Source: Okapia johnstoni (Eukaryota; Chordata; Mammalia; Artiodactyla; Giraffidae). Taken from it: a DNA stretch of 64,000 nt. Below are positions 30,801 through 42,154 of this stretch, in pieces. Each line of letters starts with the position of its first letter. Position 1 is the stretch's first letter. Below the pieces are notes generated by a model. That model searched no databases. It was given only the letters and a program-made list of their open reading frames with translations, and had not been told where the DNA came from. Location of the stretch: positions 10,272,001 through 10,336,000 of the forward strand of contig JAGTYA010000026.1 in assembly GCA_024291935.2 (NCBI GenBank), given 5' to 3'. Position numbers and translations under genes: made by a program.

Positions 30801-31510
30801 AATTTCTAACCACAGCGACAAACCATTATTCAAATATCTGATTGGCAAAGCTCACAGAGTTTGATAAAACAGTGTGCTGGCAAAGATGTGGGTGAACAGG
30901 CAAACGCAGGCACGACTGGTGGGAGGGGAGGATGAGAGAGCCTCAGTGAGGGCAATTTGACCCCCTCCTTTCCTTCATGGGTGCTCCTAGCCACGTCCCA
31001 GCCCGCCGTTCCACTTGTGGGAATCTGTCTACAGGCTCGCTGGCACACATTTGAAGTGGCATAGGTACACGGTTATTTGTAATAATATTTAATGTAATTA
31101 CCCAACACTAGAAACAAGCTAAATGTGCATCAATAGGAGATCAGTTAACTAATTTGCAGTCCTTCCGTACAATGAAGTAATCTGCAGCCATAAAATAAGA
31201 GCGAGGAACCAGTTTTCAGCTGACATACAACAATAATCAAGAAATAGTTTTAAGGGAAGAAAGCCAGGTACAGAGCAAGATGTATATGCATTGAAAAAGA
31301 GAACGAATGAGAACGGGTGTGAACGTGATGGTTCTCCGGAACCGTCTGGAAGAACACACAGGGGCTGGCAATAGCGCTCCTTTCTGGAGAGGGGACCTGG
31401 ATGGGCAGCCCAGAGTGGAGGAATGACCTTCCCTTGTATATCCCTTTTGAATTTTGAATCACGTAAGTGCATGACCCACTCAAAAATACAAAGGTGAATT
31501 ATTTTTAAAG
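30801..31510 (+). repeat. old L1M 3' fragment, sense
   Basis: AACAGTGTGCTGGCAAAGAT, GGAATCTGTCTACAGGCTCG, TAGAAACAAGCTAAATGTGC, ATCAATAGGAGATCAGTTAA and GCAAGATGTATATGCATTGA follow the 3' region of an older L1M (ME/MC-like) element. No open coding frame remains. Confidence 0.75.
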
Positions 31511-31563
31511 TAATTTTTGTAAATTATTTTTTAAAGTCCATTCTAAAAATTAGACTCTCCTAT

Positions 31564-31690
31564 GGGAATTCCGTCAAGGTCCAGTGGTTAGGACTCTGAA
31601 CTTCCACTGCAGGAGACGTGGGTTCGATCCCTGGTCAGGGAACCCAGATCCCACAAGCCTTTCGGCATGGCCAAAAAAAAAACAAACAAA
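31564..31690 (+). repeat. CHR-type SINE, sense
   Basis: GGGAATTCCGTCAAGGTCCA, CTTCCACTGCAGGAGACGTG, GTTCGATCCCTGGTCAGGGA and GGCATGGCCAAAAAAAAAAC. Confidence 0.92.
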
Positions 31691-32837
31691 CTAGATTCTT
31701 TTGGCAGAAACCAAGCTTCAGGTGTGCCTTTGGTTCTGTGTATCCAGTGGTAGGAATGGATACCAGGGAACCTCAGAAGCTATGCCCAGGGTCCTAGGCA
31801 GTGAGGCGGGACCCCCAGGACCTAGATGGGCCAGGCCTAGGACCTCAAGTTCACCCCAAAGGTGGGAAAACACTGGGACCGAGGAGCTGTATAGGCACCT
31901 GCTCAGCCATGGCCCCAACGCTGGTATAAAGTCCCAGAGTACAGGTCGGTCCTCATTACATTCTGCCCACATCCGGCTGAGGTTGGCACAGAGCGGACAC
32001 ACTGAGGAAGGAGAGGGTGGATGTGAAGAGGTGTGGGACGATCCTGGAGCTGAAGTCACCACTGCCTCTAGTGTGAGGGAGCACTGAATACTGAACATTG
32101 CCAACAGCCACTGTCAAATCCCGTGCCCTGCACCCCTGGTTTTCTGCCCCTGCTGGCACCCAGGGTGTTCAGAGTCCATCGGGGAAGGCTCTTCCCACTC
32201 TCTGAGCACCTGCATGCCAGCTGCCCTCCCTCCCAAAGGAACAGGCCCGGGGAAGCCAGGACCACCGTCTCATCTGTCCCTGCTACCGTACTGTCACCTG
32301 CCTTCCTGGCAAGTGTGCACCCGGGGCTGGCCCTGTCTCCAGCCTCCCTGGACAGACACCAGCCCACTCCCAGGGTCCAGTCAGCCCTGACGCCAAAGCA
32401 CCTGCGGCCCCCAAGCGTGACCAGCATCGCAGACACCCATGTAAGGCGAGCAGCTGAAGCCGTGCTGCCAGGAGACCGTCTCCCTGGATTCTGACTCTTT
32501 GAGGAGACAGCAACGTGGAGGAGGGAGGGTGCCTTCCACCCCCTCCCAGAGTTGGGGATGGCTGGTGCTGGGCTCCCAGAGATGGGGGTGGGCCCTCCGC
32601 CAGGACTGGTCACTGGGTACCGAAACCCCTTGCTTTGCTATTAGTGGTGGGAGCAAAGCAGAGAGGACTGAAGGTAGGTGCTCCCTAGAAACAAGGGCCT
32701 CGGGTGATGGCTTTTCCTGCATTGCCAACGCCAGAGGGTCTTTGCTGAACTCCACAGATAGAGGAGGGATCACCCTACACCTGTTCCAACCGGTGGTCGT
32801 AGACCTGCTATATTGGGACCATCACCTCCATCATTGT
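31691..32837. other. unique sequence
   Basis: No gene or named repeat. Long open frames here lack family similarity that I recognise. Confidence 0.4.
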
Positions 32838-32935
32838 TAGACCTCATGAGAAGCTGGGATGAACATTCCTGTTTTGTAGAAACTGAGGCTCAGAGAGCTG
32901 GTGACTTGCCCTGAAGTCACATACCTGCTCCCCAA
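32838..32935 (-). repeat. MIR SINE fragment, antisense
   Basis: TTTTGTAGAAACTGAGGCTC and AGAGAGCTGGTGACTTGCCC show the antisense core. Confidence 0.75.
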
Positions 32936-33054
32936 AGCCCCTGATTTATTTTCTGCCTCTCCCCCCTACCCCACCTTCTCTCATTGTGCTTCTGGAGGGG
33001 CTTGTATATCCTGGGTCAGCTCAGTTACACAGGCCAGGGGTGCTGGAGTCAGTT

Positions 33055-33320
33055 AGAACCTACAGCAATGAGCAAGCATTCCAGGAAGAGGGCACAGTCC
33101 ACGCAAAATATCTAGAGGTGGGACCATTCATAAAGTGGACGAGAAGTGTGAGATGTGTGCTTGGTCTCTACCATGCGGAGGATGACCACGGGGAAGGGAG
33201 GGAGGTCAGGAGGGCAGGAAGGATGGGGTTCAAAAGCCAGTATAGGAGCGTTGGGACCCCACAGGGTGTTTCTGACTGGGGGAAGAGGCGAAATGAGAAG
33301 CGTCTTTCTAAATGATTCCT
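33055..33320 (-). repeat. L2 fragment, antisense
   Basis: ATGAGCAAGCATTCCAGGAA, GAGGGCACAGTCCACGCAAA and the GTGTGAGATG...GGAGGTCAGG stretch fit the antisense L2 3' region, with considerable divergence. Confidence 0.5.
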
Positions 33321-33384
33321 AGAGGTGGTGTGGGCACCAACTCAGAAACAGAGGCCCTGGAGCGGGTGCAGCGACATGCAGAAT

Positions 33385-33645
33385 ATGGTAGCTGAAAGAG
33401 AGGCTTCTGGAGTAAGGATGCTGAGACTGAAGCCCAGCTGTACTGCCCAGCTGTGTGACCTTGGGCCAGTTACTTAACCGCTCTGGGCCTCAGTCATCTC
33501 ATCTATAAAATGGGGATGATGGTAGTACACCTCTTAGGGCTGTTCTGACAACAAAAGGAATTAGAACATGTCCAGCACGTAGAGCAGAACCTGTTAGAAC
33601 ATAGTAAGCACTAGTCTCAGCTGTTCCTTTTTATTACTGTCACTC
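33385..33645 (+). repeat. MIR SINE, sense, well preserved
   Basis: CCCAGCTGTGTGACCTTGGG, CCAGTTACTTAACCGCTCTG, GGCCTCAGTCATCTCATCTA, TAAAATGGGGATGATGGTAG and ACATAGTAAGCACTAGTCTC. This is one of the clearest MIRs in the window. Confidence 0.9.
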
Positions 33646-34915
33646 TGGTGTTCAGCCCTAAGCTACATGACATGTTGGTTCCCTCTTCCTGCTCTGGGAG
33701 GAAGCAGATGGGAAGACAGGAAGCCAGCGGGGAGGGAGGACCTGCCCTCGCTGCAGACGGCGGTGTCCCTGACCCGGATCTAAGCAGTCCCCTCTGTTTT
33801 CAGACGCCTGGTCAAGGTGACTAGACAGGCAAGGATGGGTCCTGCCACACCCTGTCCTGCCCCGGTTCCAAGTGGATGGGGGCACTTCATACCAATTTCC
33901 CTGGGCAGGAATCCTGTGCCCTCTTACCAATGCCCCAAAGCAGGCTTCAGGATCTCCCTGCCAAGCTTGGGAGGTGGGGGAAGGGCGATGTCAGGGCAGA
34001 GAGCCAGCAGGCACGCCCATGAGGCTCTAATGAGGCGTGAGAAGGCCACAGAGGCCGCCTCGGAGTCATGGTCATGGGAGGACAGGGGCGCAGCGGGCCT
34101 GGCATGACGGCTGTGGAGTCGCGGTGATCTGCCCTTTGCTGGCGGTTGCTGGGGTGAGCTAGTGCGCTCCGAGTCATCTGGCTGTAATAACTCTAATCTG
34201 CTCATTACCATTCCTGGGGCTGCCAAGGGTCCCTGCCTTCCTCACCCCCATTTTCCCCGCCTCCCTCCACCCCTCACATCTGTGCAACAGCTGGGCTCCG
34301 AGACAGCCAGTTCTCCGCAGGCCCCGCACCATCTGCTTCCCCTGGGGAGGAGGCTCTGCAGAGGGTGTGCCAGGGCGCTCCTGCCCCTAGAAGGGCAGGT
34401 GACCTGAGGTTCACTTGGCCTGGTGTTCAGGGCTCTGAGCCTCGCTCTGCCTTCCACCAGTGGGTCAGGGATCCAGGCTGTGGGCTCAGGAGGCTGGCGT
34501 CTGTCTCTGGCCCCTGATGGACATTCAGTGCTTCATTTCTCTGACACTTGAACCTCAAGGTCTCATCTGCATGGTGACATGGCTGTCCAGCCCCCTCCCG
34601 GCTTCCTCAGCCAATGGGACCTCGTGTGTGAAGGTGTTTCCCCTGTGTGTCTTTCCTGTGGCTCCTGTGTGTGTTAGGGTCCAGTAGGGGACACTGAACT
34701 GCTGACTTCTCTGGGCTGGGGCTGGGGTGCAGTGCAGAGGGATGAAGGCAGAAGCACCTGCTGGCTCCACCCCATCCCAGGCTGCCCACCACCTCTGGGG
34801 TTCTCAGTCCCCTCTGTCTTCCCCCTGCCTGGATCACTGGACTTGTTCTCCACGGCTGCCCCTTCCCAGAACTGGGAGGAGCCATCAGAACCCTCAGGAA
34901 TAATAATAGCAACTG
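33646..34915. other. unique GC-rich sequence with an enhancer-like block
   Basis: No gene seen. At about 34150-34215, GCGCTCCGAGTCATCTGGCT, then GTAATAACTCTAATCTGCTC and ATTACCATTCC, has the look of a conserved regulatory block. Confidence 0.35.
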
Positions 34916-35135
34916 ATCTCCCCAGGTGGCACTAGTGGTAAAGAACCTACCTGCCAATGCAGGAAACATGAGAGATGAGGGTTCAATCCCTGGGTCGGGA
35001 AGATTCCCTGGAGGAGGAAACGGCAACCCACTCCAGTATTCTAGCCTGGAGAACCCCCGTGGACAGAGGAGACTGGCGAGATACGGTCCATGGGGTCGCA
35101 AAGAGTCAAACACAACCGAAGCGACTTAGCATGCA
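34916..35135 (+). repeat. Bov-tA SINE, sense
   Basis: TCTCCCCAGGTGGCACTAGT, GGTAAAGAACCTACCTGCCA, GAGGAGGAAACGGCAACCCA, ending in CCGAAGCGACTTAGCATGCA. It belongs to the second head subtype. Confidence 0.95.
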
Positions 35136-35137
35136 TG

Positions 35138-35300
35138 AGGCTTACGGAGCACCCACCGTGCACCCTTTGAAGGCTTTATGCCAGGTGATCTCAGGGGGGT
35201 GGGGCAGGCGTTCTCCTCATGCACAGTGAGGAGCCTGAGGCACTAGGGCCCCAGAAGGTGACACAGCTAGAAAATGGCAGCCCTGGGATGTGAGTCATAG
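35138..35300 (-). repeat. MIR SINE, antisense
   Basis: GGAGCACCCACCGTGCACCC, CAGTGAGGAGCCTGAGGCAC and AAGGTGACACAGCTAGAAAA trace the antisense MIR. Confidence 0.75.
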
Positions 35301-36508
35301 CTGGTGTGACCCTGGAGCCCCCTCACCGAGCCCTAGAGCTGCACGTGGCCCCAGCGCAGGCTGTGGGAGTGGGGCTCCCCTTCTCAAGCCAGAACCTGGC
35401 CAGGCTGTCCCTTTAAACTTTACCCCAACCTAGCACAACAGGGGTGCTCAGCCCAGCCACTGTTTGGTGCAGGAAGGAATCCTCAGGCAAACTGCTTAAA
35501 GCAGAACTGCTCTGGTGGAAACAAGACGGAGTCCCATTGGAAAACTGCGAAAGTGCTTCTCTCCCTGCCTCTCATTTTCAGAGAATAAAGCTGAAGTCCA
35601 GAAAAGAAAGGGCCTGAGTTGGGGGGCAGGGGGACGGGGACATCACCCATCAAATTGGTGGCAGAGTCAATCTTGGACCCAAACGGTGGAACTTCCCCAG
35701 TGGAGCAAGACAGAGACTCAGGGTTCTCTCTCCTTCCAGAGGGGGTGGCCTCACTCCCCGGCCCCTCTCTTGGGCTGAACCAGAGCCCAGGAAGAGGGCT
35801 GGGGTCCCAGACTGGGCCGCATTCTCTGAGCACCTCCACTAGTGGGCATAAGGAGCTCCTAGGGCATCAGGCTTCCCGGGCTCCTGCCCGATGACGCCCT
35901 GTGCAGAGACCTCCATGGTTCACTCCAGGGACAGCCCATGTGTGTGTGCAGTTCAGGGCCACCTCATTCCTCACTGTTGACACACCCATCTCCCTTATTC
36001 CATCAGCAAACACTGGGCCTGGAGAGACAGTCTAATTGGCTGGCAGTGCCCTGCTCCCAGCTCCCCTCCTTGCCTAAACACACAGCCCTGTTTATCCTGT
36101 GTGCCCAACCACCAGGACCTCACTGTCGCCCAGATCCCTGCCCCCTCAGCCACTCACCCCCGTGTCTCTCCCACAGTGCCCCTGCCAGAGCAGGAGAGCC
36201 CCACGGAAAACTCGTAGGACACCCCCTAACCACTTACCCAAGTATCACCACCTCCACTCAGAGAGATGAAACAATGCGAGAGGGAAGGGAGTGGCCTGAG
36301 GTTACAGCCCAGGAGGACAGGACCGGCTTCCCTCTGCTTGCTGGGGTTTGAGCACTACCTTTGTGCCTTTGAGTGTGCTGGTCCTTTAGTCAGGAAATCA
36401 CTTCCTTGGTGCAGCCTCAGCCCACAGAATGATTGACAACCTCATAGGAAACCCCACATCAACCCCCATGGTTGCCTCCGTTACAGCCAATAATACCCAC
36501 TACCTTCT
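35301..36508. other. unique sequence
   Basis: No gene seen. A short antisense MIR-like core may lie at 36258-36310 (GAGAGATGAAACAATGCGAG, GAGGTTACAGCCC). The rest is GC-rich and unremarkable. Confidence 0.4.
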
Positions 36509-36510
36509 AT

Positions 36511-36690
36511 GGGCCTGCCTGGTGGCTCAGACCATAAAGAATCTGCCTGCAATGCAGGAGACCTGGGTTCAATCCCTGGGTCGGGAAGATCCCCTGGCAA
36601 AGGGAACAGCTACCCACTCCAGTATTCTTGCCTGGAGAATTCCATGGACAGAAGAGCCTGGCAGGTTACAGTCCATGGGTTCAAAAAGTC
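36511..36690 (+). repeat. Bov-tA SINE, sense, 3' shortened
   Basis: GGGCCTGCCTGGTGGCTCAG, CAATGCAGGAGACCTGGGTT, then CAGTCCATGGGTTCAAAAAG. The final CGACTGAGCGAC segment is missing. Confidence 0.92.
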
Positions 36691-37258
36691 TCTGTATTAC
36701 CCTGCAAGTTCCTGAAGGCCAAGACCTGGGTGTTTCATCTCTGGGCCCCTAATCCCAGCCCAGAGTGAGGCCCTGATAAAGGACTGGCAGTGAGAGAATC
36801 AGTGGGCCAGAGCCAGGTTCTCGGTCCTGTTCCAGCCTGGCCCATCCTTGGTCCCTCAAGTCCCTGAGCCTGCTCCCCTGGCAGGGCTATCCCAGGAGGA
36901 TAGCACACCACTCCCCTGGGTCCAGGAGCCCAACGGGCTTTTCAGATCGTGTCTCCCTTGGTTCCCTGAGCCTGGGCCCAGCCTGGGCAGAGCCTCCTCT
37001 GGGCTGTTGTGGGTGAGTCACGGGCAGACTGTAAACAAGTCTACAGAGCACTGGCTGTACCACCAAGGCCCTGGCACTCGTCCTAGCCATGCCAGGGGGA
37101 TCTAAAAGAAGCCGTGGCCGGCTCCCACGCACCCACTATGGAAAGGAGAGGGTGGAATAGAACCAGGGAAGCTTCCAGATTTGCATATCAACCTGTGTGC
37201 AGGGGTCTGCAAAGAGCCCCATCTGAGAGGGGACTAAGCAGAACCTGGGGGTTGGGAC
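36691..37258. other. unique sequence
   Basis: No gene or named repeat. CAGATTTGCATATCAACCTG at 37168-37187 contains an octamer-type ATTTGCAT. Confidence 0.35.
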
Positions 37259-37260
37259 AG

Positions 37261-37452
37261 AGTTGCTCAGTCGTGTCCAACTCTTTGGGACCCCATGGAC
37301 TGTAGCCTGCCAGACTCCTCTATCCATGGAATTCTCCAGGCAAGAGTACTGGAGTGGGTTGCCATTCCCTTCTGCAGGGGACCCTCCCGACCCAGGGATC
37401 GAACCCAGGTCTCTTGCATTGCAGGCAGATTCTTTATGGTCTGAGCCACCCT
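37261..37452 (-). repeat. Bov-tA SINE, antisense
   Basis: AGTTGCTCAGTCGTGTCCAA, GGCAAGAGTACTGGAGTGGG, CGACCCAGGGATCGAACCCA and CATTGCAGGCAGATTCTTTA. Confidence 0.95.
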
Positions 37453-37514
37453 CACTGTGATTGGGGTTGGGAGGGGGCAGTTAATCAGGAAGAGACATGC
37501 CTGCTGGAAGTTTC

Positions 37515-37795
37515 AATTTTTTGAGGACCTACAATGGGACAGGTACAGATGCAGGGCTGGGGATACTATAGTCAACAAAACACAACTCTGTGTTTTGGAG
37601 AACAGGAAAAGCAGAGCAGGGTAAGGGAGGGTGTGGGGCAGCCGCCTTATTCATCATTTGAAAGATAATGTAGAAAAACAAAATCCTGGAGTACTTTCCA
37701 GCCACTTGACAAATGGGGAAACTGAGGCATGGGAGGGCTAAGCATTTGCCTGAGGTTGCACAGGGACACAGGGCAGAGGCAGGTCCCAAGACCAT
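37515..37795 (-). repeat. L2 3' fragment then MIR, both antisense
   Basis: The left part (TGAGGACCTACAATGGGACA, GGCTGGGGATACTATAGTCA) is like an antisense L2 3' end. The right part from 37700 (GACAAATGGGGAAACTGAGG, GCCTGAGGTTGCACAGGGAC) is antisense MIR. Confidence 0.65.
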
Positions 37796-37832
37796 GTGTG
37801 TGGGCTCAGAGGTGAGGCTGACACCAATGTGG

Positions 37833-38032
37833 TCCATATGGAGCCCCATTTCTATAGTTTTGGGGGGTGGGATCTGTATGGGGCCTCTTTTCTATAGTCC
37901 TAGGGGGTGGGGTCCATATGGGGCCTCATTTCTATAGTCCTGGGGGGTGGGGTCCATATGGGGCCTCATTTCTATAGTCCTGGGAGGTGGGGTCCGTATG
38001 GGGCCGCATCTATATATTCCTGGGGGTTGGGG
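37833..38032. repeat. minisatellite, five 40-bp units
   Basis: Five tandem units of exactly 40 bp start at 37833, 37873, 37913, 37953 and 37993. Each unit contains a TATGGGGCC-type block, a TTTCTATAGTCCT-type block and a GGGGTGGGG run. The middle units (3 and 4) are nearly identical, while the outer ones are more diverged. There are no insertions or deletions in the array. Confidence 0.95.
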
Positions 38033-39025
38033 GCTAATGAGTACAGAACCCCTCTCCTCTGCCTCCCGGGGGAGGGGCTCCCAGGTACTCGGCAGCAGCA
38101 GAGACTCCTGGGTGAAACCAGGCTCTCAAGTGTTCCACGGTGGGTTCCCAGACCAGCCTCCTCCATTTCCCCATCTGTGAACGGGCAGCTCTAACTCTGT
38201 GCTCCTGGATGGCCTCCCCAAGACCAAAAGGTGCTCCCTGGGGAGCAGCCAGCTAAGGCTACCAGTACGGTCTGGCGTCGGAAAACTCTCCCACCTCCAC
38301 CGCAGCCTGGCCGGGAGCTCTAGGAACGCTGAGTGACTCCATTTCCCTGATTTCAACAGCCTTGGCCGCTGCAGGGTCAGACCGCGGGCACTGACATTTC
38401 GGAGGCTCGCTCTCGGCTAAGTGAACATTAGACACAGCTTACTTAGCCGCTGAAATCTGTGGTTGCCTCCTACATGCTGTTTGATAAGCTTTTATTGTCA
38501 CCTCCCTCTGGTGCTGTATCCCCAGGTTCTGGGGCAGCTTGTTTGCCAGGAACCAGGATGCTGCCAGGTCAGGGGGCAGGGCAGTGGGTGGCACAGAGCC
38601 CTAGCTGGGAGCCACTACCCAGCTGTGTTACCTTGAGCGCAAGGCTTGCCCTTTCTGGTCTCACCTGGAAACAGCTCTCCATAACGTGACCTGGCTTCTC
38701 TGTCTAGCAGCCCTTTCACCAGTCCACTCCTGAGTGCGGCCCCAAGTTTGAGACAAAGTGACCCATTCTCCGGTCACTAAGCCAGCACCCCCCCCCAGCC
38801 CTAACCCTTGGTCCAAGCAATCATTCCAGGATCCTCACATCTCTTCTGGGCAGAGTCTCCTAGGATCCCTTCTCCAATGCTGTCCCTCTGTTTTCTGAGC
38901 TCCCAGAAAACCCTGTCTAGGCTCACCCTGGACAGTGTCTTGGACCACTATGTATGTGGGTGCTCCATGGTGCTAGGGCTGAATGCCCTACACAGGCCTG
39001 GGACATAGTTGATCTCTATAGATGT
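38033..39025. other. unique sequence with an enhancer-like block
   Basis: No gene seen. At about 38395-38505, AACATTAGACACAGCTTACT, TAGCCGCTGAAATCTGTGGT and GTTTGATAAGCTTTTATTGT form a less GC-rich block of conserved appearance. Confidence 0.35.
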
Positions 39026-39029
39026 CCAT

Positions 39030-39380
39030 TCAGTCATTCAACAAATATCTCTCGGGGCAAACTATACCCCGCTCCATGCTGGGTAGTGGATATGGATATT
39101 AAAGGCTAATAAGGCACAGCCTTACCCTCAAGGAGCTCCAAGTCTGCTGTCGAGAAACACAACTACATAGCAGGTGATTGGCACACTAGTGGGGGAAGCC
39201 CAGGAAGCAGTTGGGAGCACACAACAGGGCTTACTTGACCCTGGGAAAACCAGGGAAGGCTCCCTGGAGGAGGCAACATCTAAACTGACTTGAAGGATCA
39301 GTAGAAGTTAGCCAGCGGAGGGAAGGGTTCCTGGAAGAGGGAACAGCTGAGGCAGAGTCTGGAGTGTAGAGGAAGCATGG
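39030..39380 (-). repeat. L2 3' region, antisense
   Basis: CATTCAGTCATTCAACAAAT, TCCATGCTGGGTAGTGGATA, CAAGGAGCTCCAAGTCTGCT, GGCTCCCTGGAGGAGGCAAC and GGAAGAGGGAACAGCTGAGG follow the antisense L2 3' end over more than 300 bases. Confidence 0.8.
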
Positions 39381-39564
39381 TTCATTCTGGAAACTAAGTA
39401 TTTGGGCTAGCCTCCTGATTCCCTGGTTCTTTCCCATCCCTCTAATATCAACAAAAGAAAGGAGATCATTCTCTTCCACCAAGTGAGTTTCCCAAATTCC
39501 TATCCCTGCCTGAAGAGACCAAGGGAATCCCAAGAGGTTGACCATTGGCCCCATGCCCCCTGAG

Positions 39565-39640
39565 CTTCCAGTCACTTCTCCACTCTGAGCCTCAGTTGCC
39601 TCGTCTGATAAATGGGCTGGGGCCCTCGGGCCCACATGGT
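39565..39640 (+). repeat. MIR SINE fragment, sense
   Basis: CCACTCTGAGCCTCAGTTGC and CTCGTCTGATAAATGGGCTG are the sense MIR core only. Confidence 0.65.
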
Positions 39641-40276
39641 TAATATTTCGAGAGACCCAAAAGAAAACAGAGCAGGCACAGTCTTTCCCAGCCTGACCAG
39701 GGGGTGCAGCCTGGGTTGGGGACTGAGTCTGCAGGGGTCGGATACAGGGAGATCTTGCCCACCAGTCTGAGCCCAGGCTGTAGAGTCTCCCTGTCTCAGA
39801 AGTCTCTCTTCCTGGCCCCCTCTCTCTCCCAGCCACTGTCGATAGGGATAAAAAAAGAAAAGAAAGAAATGGTCCTCCCACCACCTGGCAGGCGTGCCCA
39901 CGATGAGAAATGCCTTTCTGCTGAGCCCTCAATACCACCCAACCCTACCTGTCGTGATCTTGTGGCTGCACACCCCCGGACTGCCTGGGGAGGGGTGGAA
40001 AAGGCATCTCTCATGGTGGGCTGGGGACCGGGAACCTAGGTGTGGGGGCTGGAAGGACAGAAGGGTGAGGGGGGAGCCCTAGGGCCAGCTTCGCACAGGC
40101 CATTCTTCCCCTCCTGGTTTATAGGGAGAGTATGGGGAGGGAGTGGAGTCCATGACCAGCAGACACACTGAGTCTGGCTCAATTCCCTGAAAGCCTGACC
40201 CCCATGAACGACTTGATAAGCTTATGAATCAGATTGGCAGAGTTGGGGGGCAGCAGGAATGGTCTCATCCAAGAAA
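39641..40276. other. unique sequence
   Basis: No gene seen. A short A/G-rich run lies at 39848-39869. The long minus-strand open frame crossing 39231-39938 begins at a non-ATG codon inside repeats and is not a gene. Confidence 0.4.
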
Positions 40277-40277
40277 T

Positions 40278-40488
40278 GGGATTCCCAGGCGGTGCAGTGG
40301 TAAAGAATCTGCCTGCCAATTCAGGAGACGCAGGAGATGCAGGTTGGATCCCTGGGTCAGGAAGATCTCCTGGAGCAGGAACTGGCAACCTGCTCCAATA
40401 TTCTTGCCTGGAAAATTCCATGGACAGAGGAGCCTGGTGGGGTATAGTCTATGAGGTTGCAAACAGTCAGACACAGCTGAACGCAAAA
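40278..40488 (+). repeat. Bov-tA SINE, sense
   Basis: GGGATTCCCAGGCGGTGCAG, GAGACGCAGGAGATGCAGG, CTGGAGCAGGAACTGGCAAC and GCAAACAGTCAGACACAGCT. It belongs to the second head subtype and is rather diverged. Confidence 0.93.
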
Positions 40489-40493
40489 ACATC

Positions 40494-40600
40494 AATAAAT
40501 GGGAAAACTGAGGCCCAGAAGGGCCTGGGCTTCTCCAAGGTAACACAGCAGGTTAAAGGAGGCAGAGTCAGGACTAGACTTGGGCCTTCAGCGTCTAGTC
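40494..40600 (-). repeat. MIR SINE fragment, antisense
   Basis: AAATGGGAAAACTGAGGCCC, AGAAGGGCCTGGGCTTCTCC and AAGGTAACACAGCAGGTTAA. Confidence 0.75.
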
Positions 40601-40999
40601 CCGGGTGGGGACCAGCGGTGGGGATGGAAAGCAGTGTCCCCTTGAGGACTGTGACACAGCCAGGCCAGGCTGTTGCGGGGCCAGAATCCAAGCCAGACCA
40701 CAGCTTCTGTGCCTCCCTATGCTGAAAAGGTTTGTGCATATGTGGACCGGGTTCCTGTCCCACCAACTGAGGTGAATGTCAGGGAGAAAAAGAATTTCTG
40801 CCTCAATGTTCCAGAAAGCCAGACTTCCAGATCTTTCAAAATTCCAGAATTAAAGAAATGCTGGAAGGAATCTTCTGAATCACTTAACGGATATGGGAAC
40901 TGAGGCCCTGGGAGGAGAAGACTGTCTCAAAGCCCAGACCCCAATGAGTGGCCAATGCACGCCTTCTATCCCCTAGTCCAAGCTCTCCTGGTATATCAG

Positions 41000-41285
41000 G
41001 GTTAAGAAGCTGGGCTGCAGCTGGAGGCTGATTGACCTGGGCTGGAATGCCAGCTCTGCCAGTCACTGGCTATGGGGCCTCACTTCACACCCTAGTCTCT
41101 CTGAGTCTCAGTTTCTCCATCCCCACGTAAGCTGGGGATAACAAGGATAACAATACTGACCACATAGAGTACTATAAGGACTTAATGCCATAACAAGAGC
41201 CCCACAAGGATAGACTTGGCCTCATTCACGGCTGTGTTCCCAGTGTCCTGACACATGGCACACCCTCAATAAAAGGGAAAAGTTA
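41000..41285 (+). repeat. MIR SINE, sense, near full length
   Basis: GGTTAAGAAGCTGGGCTGCA, GCCAGCTCTGCCAGTCACTG, CTCTGAGTCTCAGTTTCTCC, GGGGATAACAAGGATAAC and a final ACATGGCACACCCTCAATAA. Confidence 0.85.
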
Positions 41286-42090
41286 TCACCGTGTATTATA
41301 CTACTTGTGGCTTGACATCTTTAACTATCAAGTCCCCCAGAGGGAAGTGGGGGAATCTGGCTGCAGTACAGGGAAGTAGCCAGGATCCTAGGAAGAATGG
41401 CAGTGCCCCCTTAGGCAGGTCCCATGCCCTTTCTCTTTGGTCCCTTCCCACAGCACAGGGAGGACATTGCTAAGTGATGACTGAAGGCCTTCAGCTCCAG
41501 AAACTGTTCCTGACCTTGCCTGAGGGCACTGACTCTTACTCTCTGGGGTACCTTAAGCACGAACTGAGGGTCAGGCTGGACACAAGGGATGGGAAAGAGG
41601 CAGCAGCCAGTCTGCGAGGCTCCCAAGGCCTGGACTCGATTAGGCTGCCTGCTTGCAGGATGCACGAGTGATCAGAGGAGCCAGGTGTCAGTCTGGCCTG
41701 AGAGCCAAGCTGATGGTGGATGCTGCCTGGTTCATTAGAGGGGTGAGGGGCAGAGCCAGCTGAGCACTTCACAGGCCCCCACTTCCACTTTGGCCTTACC
41801 ACCACCCGCACTTAGCAGCTCCCTCCCCGCCAGGCATTTGGGAATATAAGGAACATTGCGGCTCTAATAGACCACACAGCCCATTCTGGCCGTTAGTTCT
41901 TGCTACCTGCAAGCCTCCGTGAGGGTGTCTACCTCCAGGTTGCAAGAGGGTGGGGGGATGAGTGCAAGTCCAGGAGCCAAGAGGCCCCGGTTGGGCAGAA
42001 TGAGTCTGTGAGCCCCAGCCTAGGGAGGGCAGCTCCCATCCTGAAGTCTTTCCCTGGTGTTGCCCCCATGAATCCTTCTATCCTCCCCCT
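41286..42090. other. unique sequence
   Basis: No gene or named repeat. TTTGGGAATATAAGGAACAT at 41837-41856 is weakly promoter-like but has no other support. Confidence 0.35.
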
Positions 42091-42091
42091 C

Positions 42092-42097
42092 CACACA

Positions 42098-42153
<56 letters not shown>
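42092..42153. repeat. (CA)n microsatellite
   Basis: About 30 CA units with a single T interruption near 42104. It is likely polymorphic. Confidence 0.98.

Positions 42154-42154
<1 letters not shown>

Noticed and set aside
37833..38032. Minisatellite as a repeat-containing protein
   Set aside because: A 40-bp unit shifts the frame each time. The open reading is a by-product of few stops in the unit.
39231..39938. 235-codon minus-strand open frame
   Set aside because: It starts at a non-ATG codon and crosses antisense L2 and a MIR fragment. No protein family recognised.
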